Shown here in pieces: positions 1 through 7,171 of a stretch of 15,857 bases of DNA (within the stretch, counting starts at the first letter, position 1; each line of letters begins with the position of its first letter). This DNA is from an uncultured Lachnospiraceae bacterium. GTDB taxonomy: Bacteria; Bacillota; Clostridia; Lachnospirales; Lachnospiraceae. The notes below the pieces were generated by a model, which saw nothing but the letters and a program-made list of their open reading frames with translations, searched no databases and had not been told where the DNA came from. The position numbers were made by a program, and so were the translations under genes. The stretch is from NCBI GenBank assembly GCA_945643825.1, contig CALZEZ010000005.1, positions 1-15,857 of the forward strand. The letters are read 5' to 3'.

Positions 1-314
1 ATTTGAAAATAAGTCGGCACCTCGGCTCCCTGTGCAAGGAGTCTGCGTGTTACGGATATATTCACAATATGTGCCGCACCGGTCAGTGTGCATGCACATG
101 CCATGAAAGTAAGCATCAGATCCCGGTACACTCTTGAGGTGGCTGCGCAGTCGCAAAACCGGACCAGTATGATGAGTGTAACGGGTGCACTGACTATGGT
201 CATGATCTCCCAGATGGTGAGTGCTAGCGATTTACCGGTTACAAGAAAGGCTGCAACAGATAGAAAATACAGGATGACTATTCCTATGCCGGAGGATGCA
301 TATCTTTTATTCAT
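1..314 (-). CDS. Multi-pass membrane protein, N-terminal part, cut by window edge
   Basis: The reading frame opens at the ATG at 314-312 and stays open through 104 full codons to base 1, so the protein continues outside the window. The visible part is mostly hydrophobic: a first membrane segment at about residues 9-26, a second at about 34-52, and a third at about 68-87, joined by short charged loops. No catalytic motif is visible. The start codon overlaps the stop codon of the upstream alpha/beta hydrolase gene in an ATGA arrangement, so the two are probably translationally coupled and made from the TetR-controlled promoter near 1850. The product may be a transporter or a small uncharacterised integral membrane protein. 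The family is not recognised with confidence. Confidence 0.7.
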   Translation of the reverse strand, partial: MNKRYASSGIGIVILYFLSVAAFLVTGKSLALTIWEIMTIVSAPVTLIILVRFCDCAATSRVYRDLMLTFMACACTLTGAAHIVNISVTRRLLAQGAEVPTYFQ

Positions 315-1198
315 TCGTTATTCTTCTCCAAGTAGTTGATAATCGCCTGGTTAACGATGTCCGGTCGTTCATGATTAATCCCATGTCCCGCGTTGTCGAT
401 CCAAAGGGTGTTCATGTGATATTGCTCTAAAAGTGCACCGCCGCCCAGATTCATAAATGGATCCTTTCGGCCTGCAATGTATAGGAATTTATCCCGAATC
501 GCATCAATATCATCTCGCTCGAAAGACTGCACCTTGTGATAAAGCATGGCATTACGACGAAAGCCCACCATCAGAAGCTTGAAATGAGAGAATATTTCGT
601 CATTGTCTGTAAATGCACTGTAATTATCGCCAGTCATCTTCTTAATCAACCGAATCACATTCTGATCTGTCGGAAGGAGTGCCTCGGGCAGGAATATCTT
701 CATCATAGTGGACATCGCACTTTTGCCGGTGGTGATTGGAATAGAGCCTGCCATGCTGATTCCCTTCCTCACTCGATTGGGTCTCATAATGGCATACATC
801 TGTGTCAGATATCCGCCATTGGATACTCCCAGCATATGCACTTCCTTTAACCAGAGAGAATCTAACAGCTCATCAAGCCATAAAACATCCTGAAAGTTTT
901 TGTTGTAGCCTTCTCCCGGTATACTTTTCCCAGGACCTCCTATCGTATCAACCGCAAAGACATGAAAATGTTCGCTAAGAGCCTTTGCATTGTATATCCA
1001 CATAAGCGCCGAATCATCGCCCACACCATGAAAGAGCACTAACGGCTTCTTATTCACATCACCAAATTCAATCACATGCGTAGTGCCATATCTCCCTTTT
1101 ACGTCTCTTTGCAGTACGTCAATTCCCCACTCGGAGAGTAACACATCATAGCTGTCAAGAATCTGCCTTTTTACTTTGTCATTTTTATAGATCCGCAT
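311..1198 (-). CDS. Alpha/beta hydrolase
   Basis: Predicted soluble serine hydrolase of 295 residues, close to the usual length of a single-domain alpha/beta hydrolase. The oxyanion-region motif LFHGVGD is at about residues 55-61. The nucleophile elbow GVSNGG has Ser126. The acid is probably Asp246 in AGRKDPF and the base His272 in NAGHGIN, so the triad looks complete. An in-frame ATG 30 bases upstream would add ten residues. The start at 1198 is preferred because AGAGAGGG lies just upstream of it and because the shorter start reduces the overlap with the TetR gene to 14 bases. Its position directly behind a TetR repressor suggests that its substrate, or a related small molecule, induces the operon. 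The substrate cannot be read from the sequence; esters, lactones or amides are possible. Confidence 0.88.
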   Translation of the reverse strand: MRIYKNDKVKRQILDSYDVLLSEWGIDVLQRDVKGRYGTTHVIEFGDVNKKPLVLFHGVGDDSALMWIYNAKALSEHFHVFAVDTIGGPGKSIPGEGYNKNFQDVLWLDELLDSLWLKEVHMLGVSNGGYLTQMYAIMRPNRVRKGISMAGSIPITTGKSAMSTMMKIFLPEALLPTDQNVIRLIKKMTGDNYSAFTDNDEIFSHFKLLMVGFRRNAMLYHKVQSFERDDIDAIRDKFLYIAGRKDPFMNLGGGALLEQYHMNTLWIDNAGHGINHERPDIVNQAIINYLEKNNE

Positions 1199-1811
1199 GC
1201 TTCGTTCCCTCTCTGGCAATCCTTTCATAAAATATTTCTATGAGGTTATCAAGCTCTTCGCATGCTGCTTCTATTTGCGTCTGCTTGTCTTCCTTCCCAA
1301 GCACATACCGGTCAAACACGTGAAGAATCAAGCTCAAATAATCCTTTGCCAGATAGTCCGGCGAAATATCCGCAACCAGTTTTCTCTTCTGCATAGCTGA
1401 GAATACAGCAAGACACTGTGACAAAGGCATGTCATACACCAGCTTCAGATACATTCTATCGGCCAATGCATCTGACATTCTTTCGATATTAAGCATGGAG
1501 ATGAGCTTACATACATAGGCATCACAGAAATATTGCCGCAGGAAATTTTTGGCTACCATTTGCATCGCCGGGGTAGATACCTGCGTTGTCATCTGAAAGG
1601 CGTTATCAAACGCATTACGCATATCCTCCACCAGTTGATCTACCTTAGCATATAGAGAATTCAATAGCTCTTCTTTATTTTTAAAATGATAGTATAAGGC
1701 GCTTTCCTTAAGTCCGAGTTCTCCGCAGATATCTCTGACAGAGACGCCGCTATAACCTCTTTTCGAGAACAGATCGAGAGCCACTGCTTGCATATTCTCT
1801 TTATTATTCAC
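1185..1811 (-). CDS. TetR-family transcriptional repressor (hydrolase operon)
   Basis: A 208-residue protein of typical TetR size. The N-terminal DNA-binding domain spans about residues 1-50, with the helix-turn-helix around VRDICGELGLKESALYYHF, followed by a helical ligand-binding domain without a recognisable ligand signature. Translation most likely starts at a GTG (1811-1809), which has GAGGAAA about seven bases upstream. An internal ATG six codons later has only a weak AAAGAG before it. Just upstream lies a consensus promoter carrying two copies of a 16-bp operator box, so the protein almost certainly represses its own gene and the overlapping hydrolase and membrane-protein genes. Members of this family commonly sense small hydrophobic molecules; the inducer here is unknown. 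Confidence 0.92.
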   Translation of the reverse strand: MNNKENMQAVALDLFSKRGYSGVSVRDICGELGLKESALYYHFKNKEELLNSLYAKVDQLVEDMRNAFDNAFQMTTQVSTPAMQMVAKNFLRQYFCDAYVCKLISMLNIERMSDALADRMYLKLVYDMPLSQCLAVFSAMQKRKLVADISPDYLAKDYLSLILHVFDRYVLGKEDKQTQIEAACEELDNLIEIFYERIAREGTKHADL

Positions 1812-1825
1812 ACAATATTTCCTCG

Positions 1826-1866
1826 CTTAACGTTTGTTAAGTACACTATACCTAACAAACGTTAAG
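1826..1866. promoter_or_regulatory. Twin TetR operator boxes overlapping the promoter
   Basis: Two 16-bp boxes lie nine bases apart. The proximal box at 1826-1841 reads CTTAACGTTTGTTAAG. The distal box at 1851-1866 reads CTTAACGTTTGTTAGG on the minus strand. They differ at one base and face each other. The distal box fills the spacer between -35 and -10; the proximal box covers the expected transcription start. In each box the outer CTTAAC and GTTAAG half-sites form an inverted repeat around four bases, as expected for a dimeric repressor. The regulator is inferred to be the TetR product of the adjacent gene. Confidence 0.85.
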
Positions 1867-1873
1867 TTGTCAA
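1845..1873 (-). promoter_or_regulatory. Sigma-A type promoter of the TetR-hydrolase operon
   Basis: Read on the minus strand, a perfect -35 TTGACA (1873-1868) is followed by exactly 17 bases and then TATAGT (1850-1845), which differs from the -10 consensus at one base. The -35 is only about 21 bases beyond the stop codon of the upstream permease gene, and no terminator is visible between them. The operon may therefore also receive readthrough from the transporter genes. Confidence 0.85.
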
Positions 1874-1894
1874 GTACAATATATTCCGTACCAA

Positions 1895-2794
1895 TCATCC
1901 CTTGGTCGCACCGAGCGTCACTCCTTTTACAAAATATCCCTGCACAAAGGGGTATACCACGAGAATGGGAACGGATGCAACTACGGTAATAGCGGCCCGC
2001 ATGGATGCCGGTGTAACAGTATTGGCATTCTTGGCGGCTTCTCCGTACATACTTGACGCACTCTTTCCAGCCTGCATGGAGGAGGATAACAGCTTCATCA
2101 TTTCGTATTGAAGTGTTGTGAGATGGTCTGCACCGGAGGCGTAGAGAAAGGTATCAAACCATTGATTCCATGCACCCACGGCACACCATAATGCGATGGT
2201 TGCAAGAACCGGCTTACAGCAGGGCATGACAATCTGCCAGTAGCAGCGGAAATGTCCCGCTCCATCCACCATGGCTGCCTCCGTCAGAGATTCCGGTAAG
2301 CCCTGCATAAAGGATTTGATGACAATGATATTATAAACACTGATTACTCCCGGAAGGATATAAACGGCAAACCGATTGAGAAGTCCCAGATCTTTTATCA
2401 GGAAATAGCTCGGAATCAGTCCGGCCGATACATACATGGTAATCAGGAAGAAGGAGGTAAAGAATTTTCTTCCAACCAGTTCCTTTCTGGATAGCACGTA
2501 TGCGATAAGAGAGCCGACAACCACGCCAAGCACGGTCGAGATCACTGTTCTCAGAACCGAATTGACGGCTGCTGTTATGATCAGCTTATCCTTGAAGATG
2601 TACTCATAGCTATATGTGGAAAAGATTCTCGGAAAGAAGGTAATGCCACCACGCAGGGTATCCTGTGCATCGTTAAAGGATACTGCGATGGTATTCCAGA
2701 ACGGATAGAGCATTACGACAATTGTTGCCAGCATAATACATGTATTTATCACTGTAAAAATGATATTTTCTAAGCTTGATTTCCTTATTTTCAT
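1895..2794 (-). CDS. Carbohydrate ABC transporter permease, LplC-like
   Basis: A 299-residue integral membrane subunit of the MalG/LplC type (binding-protein-dependent transport inner-membrane component). About six membrane segments can be traced, the first at residues 12-31. The cytoplasmic EAA loop that contacts the ATPase reads EAAMVDGAGHF, followed by the characteristic proline-containing VMPCCKP. The insertion after the first helix (SFNDAQDTLRGGITFFP) fits the LplC group. It is the last gene of the transporter cluster, 13 bases after the first permease, with AGGAG about ten bases before the ATG. No ATP-binding subunit is encoded nearby. Relatives commonly share an MsmK-type ATPase encoded elsewhere. 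The substrate is uncertain; family members import oligosaccharides or sugar derivatives. Confidence 0.93.
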   Translation of the reverse strand: MKIRKSSLENIIFTVINTCIMLATIVVMLYPFWNTIAVSFNDAQDTLRGGITFFPRIFSTYSYEYIFKDKLIITAAVNSVLRTVISTVLGVVVGSLIAYVLSRKELVGRKFFTSFFLITMYVSAGLIPSYFLIKDLGLLNRFAVYILPGVISVYNIIVIKSFMQGLPESLTEAAMVDGAGHFRCYWQIVMPCCKPVLATIALWCAVGAWNQWFDTFLYASGADHLTTLQYEMMKLLSSSMQAGKSASSMYGEAAKNANTVTPASMRAAITVVASVPILVVYPFVQGYFVKGVTLGATKG

Positions 2795-2807
2795 AAACCT
2801 ATTTCTC

Positions 2808-3713
2808 CTACATCAGACTATTCTCGCCCAGTTTATTGGCAATACGATTTGTTCCAAATACCAAAATAAGCGAAATAACAGACTTAAATATACCGGCAGC
2901 GGTTGCCAGTGAGTAGTTTCCGATTTTCATTCCGTAATTTAAGACGAACAGGTCAATGGTCTGTGAAACGTCTGTCAGTAATCCGCCGCCCAGAATATAG
3001 GGAATCTCAAAAACAGCATTGAGCGCCCAGCCCAGATTCATAATCAGCAGAACAACGATGGTAGACCGGATGCCGGGGAGGGTAACGTGCCACATTTTGC
3101 CAAATCTCCCTGCACCGTCAAGCTCAGCTGCCTCATAGAGCTCCTGATCAATTCCGGTTATGGCAGCAATATAGATAATAGAATTCCAACCGGTTTCCTT
3201 CCAGACACTCGCAAAGGTGGTAACCCACCAGAAAAGCTTCTGCTCTCCGAGAAAGAGAATCGGCTCCTTTATTATGTGTAAGGCCATCAGTAAATTGTTG
3301 ACCACACCATCACTTCCTGTTGAAAGCATGGTCTGTACAAGAGAACACACAATAATCCAGCTTAAAAAATGCGGCAGATAGGAAACGGTCTGTGTGATAG
3401 ACTTAAATTTCTTATTTTTGATCTCGTTGAGCAGCAATGCAAAAACAATTGCAAACAAAAAGCTGAATACCAGATTCAGGAGAGACATCGCAAGGGTATT
3501 GCGAAAGCTCCTCCAAAATTCAATATCGGTAAAAAGAAATTTGAACTGGGCGAGTCCGACAAATTCAGACCCCTTATATCCTCTTGCAGGCTTAAAATTC
3601 TGGAAGGCCATGATCCAGCCGGTAAGTGGGTAATAGGAAAACAAAAAGGTATATGCAACACAGGGCAGAAGCATGAAATACAGTGCCTTGTTTGTCTTTA
3701 TCTTTTTAATCAT
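2808..3713 (-). CDS. Carbohydrate ABC transporter permease, LplB-like
   Basis: A 301-residue permease of the MalF/LplB type. The N-terminus has a short basic segment, then a membrane helix (about 11-28) followed by the family feature YYPLTGWIMAFQNFKP. About six membrane segments are present. The EAA loop reads YEAAELDGAGRFGKMWHVTLP. The start is supported by AAAGGAG five to six bases before the ATG. It pairs with the following LplC-like permease to form the channel, and both would work with the lipoprotein encoded upstream. The 63-base gap separating it from the binding-protein gene contains a strong hairpin that probably lowers permease expression relative to the binding protein. Confidence 0.93.
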   Translation of the reverse strand: MIKKIKTNKALYFMLLPCVAYTFLFSYYPLTGWIMAFQNFKPARGYKGSEFVGLAQFKFLFTDIEFWRSFRNTLAMSLLNLVFSFLFAIVFALLLNEIKNKKFKSITQTVSYLPHFLSWIIVCSLVQTMLSTGSDGVVNNLLMALHIIKEPILFLGEQKLFWWVTTFASVWKETGWNSIIYIAAITGIDQELYEAAELDGAGRFGKMWHVTLPGIRSTIVVLLIMNLGWALNAVFEIPYILGGGLLTDVSQTIDLFVLNYGMKIGNYSLATAAGIFKSVISLILVFGTNRIANKLGENSLM

Positions 3714-3731
3714 GAAAGCTCCTTTCGCTAA

Positions 3732-3765
3732 GAAGAAACGGGAGGGTTTCCCCTCCCGCTTCTCT
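3732..3765 (-). terminator. GC-rich intercistronic hairpin (partial terminator or mRNA stabiliser)
   Basis: Bases 3739-3746 (CGGGAGGG) pair perfectly with 3751-3758 (CCCTCCCG) around a four-base loop, which is GAAA in the minus-strand RNA, a stable GNRA tetraloop. After one A/C mismatch the stem continues for four more pairs. It lies between the binding-protein stop and the LplB-like start. Only a weak T-rich tract (TTTCTTCTT) follows, so leaky termination or protection of the upstream message is more likely than full termination. Confidence 0.8.
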
Positions 3766-3776
3766 GTAATCTTATT

Positions 3777-5558
3777 TTACCAACCCATCTTTGCTGCAAT
3801 CTGTCTGTCTACTTCATCCTTCAGGGCATCGGTATTGAGTGCGTCGAAATCTGTCAGGAAGGTGCTCCATAGATTCTCATACTCAGTTTCATCCTTTGCA
3901 AGAACCATTCTGGAGAAGCTCTTTACGCACAAGTCCGTAATCTTCTCGTTGACAACCGAAGCTTCGCTTCCGTCGCCGAGGTTCATCGCCCAAATCGGGT
4001 AATAAGCAGGTCTGACAGTCGGAGGAGAAAGCAGCTCAGCAGGATACTGGATGTTGTATGCCTCTAAGAATGCCTGGTCATACTCGGTCTGCTGTGCAAG
4101 ATACTCTGCTGCGGACTGATCGGTGTTTGCTGCACAGCCATCCTGGTAGAGTCCCCACCAGCCGGGTGTGTATTTTGCCAGCTCATTTCCGGTCAGGTCA
4201 CGTGCCTTTGCCGTGTCACGTCTGATCTCACGTGCTTCATCCGTTAACACTCTATCTGAATTTCCGTCTGTGTAATTCCAGTCGGTTCCCTCAACACCCC
4301 AGCGAAGGTAATCCTGAACCTCTCTCTGTAACAGCCAGTCAAAGTACGCAAGCACTCTCTCGGGATTCTTACAGTTGATGGAGATACCAACACCATTCGA
4401 GCCGGTAGGCAGTCCATTGGAGCCATCCACGTAGCCGTCTGTTACGCCGGGTGCTGTAACCGGAACTGCTACATAGGTTCTCTCATATTTACCATCATTC
4501 TTTAATAAAGACTCACCCTGCTGGAAGTTCCATCTCTGGTCAAAGAATCCGAGAACGCTTCCGGAGGTGATATTTGCAATATACTGATCGTAGTTCTCGG
4601 TCAGGCACTCTGCATTGATGACACCCTTGTTATACTCTTCGTTAAGCTTTTTATAAAAGGTATGTGCTTCCTCACTGATCTGGTAAAAGGAGGATTCATA
4701 TGGAGTCTTTGTGGTATCCACAAACATGGCTCCATCGTTGCTGGCACCCATCAGGCACTGCGGTTCATTGATAAGTCCCCAGTTTCTCCAGCCATCATTG
4801 AGTATTTCAAAGCCTCTGGTCGCAACACCGTCAATGGTCGGATTTTCTGCCAGATAGCCCTCAATTACATCAAAATACTGATCTAAGGTCTTAATCTCCG
4901 GATATCCTGCCCACTCCAAAACTGCCTTCTGTACAAAGAAGCCGATGCCGGCCTCGAAAATCGGAGGCGCAGAGGTAATTCCATCGTTATTCAGATAGGC
5001 ATACATCTCAAGCTGGTAAACATGGCCATCCTCCTGCTTCTGCTCTTCAATGGTATCCTTGTACATCGCCCAGAGGTTTGGATAATTCGGAAGATAATCC
5101 TCAAGTGGAATCAGCGCGCCCTCTGACATGAGCTTTGTCGCTGAGTCTCCTGCGAAGATGAGATCCGGATAATCACCACCAGCCATCATGACACCTAACT
5201 TCTGATCCAGATCACCAACAAGATACTCATACTTCAGGGTAACTCCCGTTAGTTCCTGGATCTTGTTGATAAATGGGTTATCCTCTGACGGAGCAACACC
5301 GGAGTCTCTCAGAAAATATGTAAAGGTAATCGGGTCATCCGCATCTGCCATAGCTGTAAGGCCGCCATAGCTTGTGATCCCATCCACTACCTTATTTTCC
5401 ACCGCTTCGGGCTGTGCTTCTTCTGCTGTTTCAGTAGTCGTCTCAGCTTTTTCTACGACAGTTTCTGCGGTATTCTCTTCTGCCACTCCACCACAGGCTG
5501 TCAATGAAAAAGCGAGCGTTGCTGTCAGCAGTGTTGCCAATAACTTTTTCTTTTTCAT
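3777..5558 (-). CDS. Extracellular solute-binding lipoprotein of a sugar-type ABC transporter
   Basis: A 593-residue lipoprotein that captures the substrate outside the cell for the two permeases encoded next. The signal peptide starts MKKKKLLATLLTA and ends in the lipobox LTAC with Cys22, the expected lipidation site. It is followed by a linker of about 35 residues rich in Glu, Thr and Ala. The mature part has the family-1 binding-protein look, for example LTGVTLKYEYLVGDLDQKL and MAGGDYPDLIFAGD. It is longer than many members, as is usual for the LipO/YtcQ group. The frame is open 69 bases further upstream, but the ATG at 5558 is chosen because AAGGAG lies seven bases before it and the signal peptide begins there. 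It is probably controlled by the two-component system encoded just upstream. The ligand is unknown; no glycosidase gene is nearby. Confidence 0.94.
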   Translation of the reverse strand: MKKKKLLATLLTATLAFSLTACGGVAEENTAETVVEKAETTTETAEEAQPEAVENKVVDGITSYGGLTAMADADDPITFTYFLRDSGVAPSEDNPFINKIQELTGVTLKYEYLVGDLDQKLGVMMAGGDYPDLIFAGDSATKLMSEGALIPLEDYLPNYPNLWAMYKDTIEEQKQEDGHVYQLEMYAYLNNDGITSAPPIFEAGIGFFVQKAVLEWAGYPEIKTLDQYFDVIEGYLAENPTIDGVATRGFEILNDGWRNWGLINEPQCLMGASNDGAMFVDTTKTPYESSFYQISEEAHTFYKKLNEEYNKGVINAECLTENYDQYIANITSGSVLGFFDQRWNFQQGESLLKNDGKYERTYVAVPVTAPGVTDGYVDGSNGLPTGSNGVGISINCKNPERVLAYFDWLLQREVQDYLRWGVEGTDWNYTDGNSDRVLTDEAREIRRDTAKARDLTGNELAKYTPGWWGLYQDGCAANTDQSAAEYLAQQTEYDQAFLEAYNIQYPAELLSPPTVRPAYYPIWAMNLGDGSEASVVNEKITDLCVKSFSRMVLAKDETEYENLWSTFLTDFDALNTDALKDEVDRQIAAKMGW

Positions 5559-5580
5559 TTTATTACTCCTTCCTTTTGCA

Positions 5581-5655
5581 ACTTGTAAGACAAGTGTAAC
5601 AAGAATTCTTCCGGAAGAAATTCCCAAAACTGTAAGGATTATTCCACAGATTATA
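5581..5655 (-). promoter_or_regulatory. Probable activator-dependent promoter and leader of the transporter operon
   Basis: A perfect TATAAT lies at 5655-5650 on the minus strand, overlapping the stop codon of the response regulator gene. No good -35 hexamer is found about 17 bases upstream of it, which fits a promoter that needs an activator such as the AraC-type response regulator. The leader of about 85 bases holds a 14-bp perfect palindrome (TTCTTCCGGAAGAA, 5606-5619) and a 6-bp inverted repeat ACTTGT/ACAAGT at 5581-5595. Both could fold in RNA or bind protein; no run of T follows either one. Confidence 0.5.
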
Positions 5656-7171
5656 CTTTTTGAAACTGTTTTTTATAGGATAAGGGCGCCATTCCCTCCA
5701 CGGCTGTAAATTTGGCTACAAAATGCTTGCTCTCCAGATATCCCACTGCTTCTGCAATCTCGTAGACACGCAGATCCGTGTCTCTTAGCAGCTCCTTTGC
5801 CTTTTCGATCCGGAATCTGGCAAGCATACTGTTAAAGCTAAGTCCGGTCTCCTTCTGAATGCATCTGCCGAGATAGGCAGGATTGACATGCAGGGCATCT
5901 GCTACATCCTTTAGCATCAGCTGTCTGGTATAATTATGCCTGATATATTCCATGGCCTTCTCCCCAACTCCAAGCTTCTGCTTCCTTTTCATCTCATTTC
6001 GGCAATGAAGCACGCAGACAATGTACTCCCTGCATTTGTTCCGCATCTCTGTGCAGGTCATGAAAAACGGTTTATCCTGCCATCTCTCGGCACCAAGCGG
6101 GTTTATCATATCCTCCCGGCTTATTATGAATTCCTTGAGAATGTAGAAAATCCGGTAGTACAGGTCCACCATGGACGTGTATTCCATATGTTTTGCCCCG
6201 GCCTTTTCAAAGATTGTGTCAAGAATCTGAAGTGCTTCACATTCATTCTCCTGTTCAATGGCCTCTCGCAGATTCATAACATCGTCCTTTAGGTGACTCC
6301 AGCAATCCGTTTCCTCCTGCCTGGTTATTTTTGAATAGAGAACCAGGCTCTTTTTCTTCTCCCAGAACAGATCCGTCAGCATAGTATACAAATGTGTATC
6401 AAAATCCGTACGGAAGGTATTTCCTGTCCGGTCAAATACATTATCATCAATCAGAATGGCACATTCCATCCCCTGATTCTGAAGGCGGTTCATCACATGA
6501 GACAGGAGAAGCTCATTCATTATGCCCTGAAGCTCAAGTGCTTTTCGCGAGCAGAGGAAGGAGTAAACGCCTCCCTTGCACAGGAATAGTTCCACCTCGT
6601 CCTTCAAAAGCTCCTCGAGGCTTTTCTCAATGCGTCCACAGACATCCTCAAATGGAGGGTGCCTCAGTACAGCCACATGCATGAGCTTAAAGTCCTTATA
6701 GCCTTCGCGTTCTCCATTGCCCTCCTGATACATCTGCTTCAGCTTATAGGAGGCCATGTGAATCCGGTCTTTTCTGTCAATGTGATTCTTTTTATCAAGC
6801 TCTTCTCTCAGCTCCTTCAGAAAGTCTGTGAACTCATCCTCATCCAGGGGCTTGGTAAAATAGCCCTTTGCCCCGAACTGGAGTGCCTTTTTTGCATAAG
6901 TAAAATCGCTGTAGCCGGACAGAATCACAATATTGGTATGCTGCAGGTCACAGCCTCTTGCTGCCTCGAGAAAGCCGATTCCGTCGAGTCCGGGCATCCG
7001 GATATCAAGCAGCACCAAATCCGGTTGAAGCTCTTTTGCCTTGCAAAGTGCCTCCTCACCATCTCTTGCCGTCGCGCAGAGCGAAAAGCCATATTTTTCA
7101 AAATCAATGACCTTGGGAATGCTCTCCCTGATCGCCTTTTCATCATCCGCTATCATAAATGTGTACATCAT
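5651..7171 (-). CDS. Two-component response regulator, receiver plus AraC-type DNA-binding domain (YesN-like)
   Basis: A 506-residue regulator with a receiver domain at about residues 3-122: the acidic pair is in IADDEKA, the phosphorylation site is Asp56 in LVLLDIRMPG, and the conserved Lys107 is in YFTKPLD. The middle part (about 130-395) has no recognised motif. The C-terminal 105 residues form two helix-turn-helix motifs of the AraC type, including LKDVADALHVNPAYLGRCI and VYEIAEAVGYLESKHFVAKF. The start overlaps the kinase stop codon in ATGA, with GGAGG upstream. A second ATG immediately follows and cannot be excluded as the start. Phosphorylated by the neighbouring kinase, it most likely activates the binding-protein and permease operon directly downstream. 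Confidence 0.94.
   Translation of the reverse strand: MMYTFMIADDEKAIRESIPKVIDFEKYGFSLCATARDGEEALCKAKELQPDLVLLDIRMPGLDGIGFLEAARGCDLQHTNIVILSGYSDFTYAKKALQFGAKGYFTKPLDEDEFTDFLKELREELDKKNHIDRKDRIHMASYKLKQMYQEGNGEREGYKDFKLMHVAVLRHPPFEDVCGRIEKSLEELLKDEVELFLCKGGVYSFLCSRKALELQGIMNELLLSHVMNRLQNQGMECAILIDDNVFDRTGNTFRTDFDTHLYTMLTDLFWEKKKSLVLYSKITRQEETDCWSHLKDDVMNLREAIEQENECEALQILDTIFEKAGAKHMEYTSMVDLYYRIFYILKEFIISREDMINPLGAERWQDKPFFMTCTEMRNKCREYIVCVLHCRNEMKRKQKLGVGEKAMEYIRHNYTRQLMLKDVADALHVNPAYLGRCIQKETGLSFNSMLARFRIEKAKELLRDTDLRVYEIAEAVGYLESKHFVAKFTAVEGMAPLSYKKQFQKV

Noticed and set aside
1826..1866. Rho-independent terminator after the permease gene
   Set aside because: The two facing boxes could form a stem, but they are not GC-rich, no T-run follows, and they coincide exactly with promoter elements of the TetR gene.
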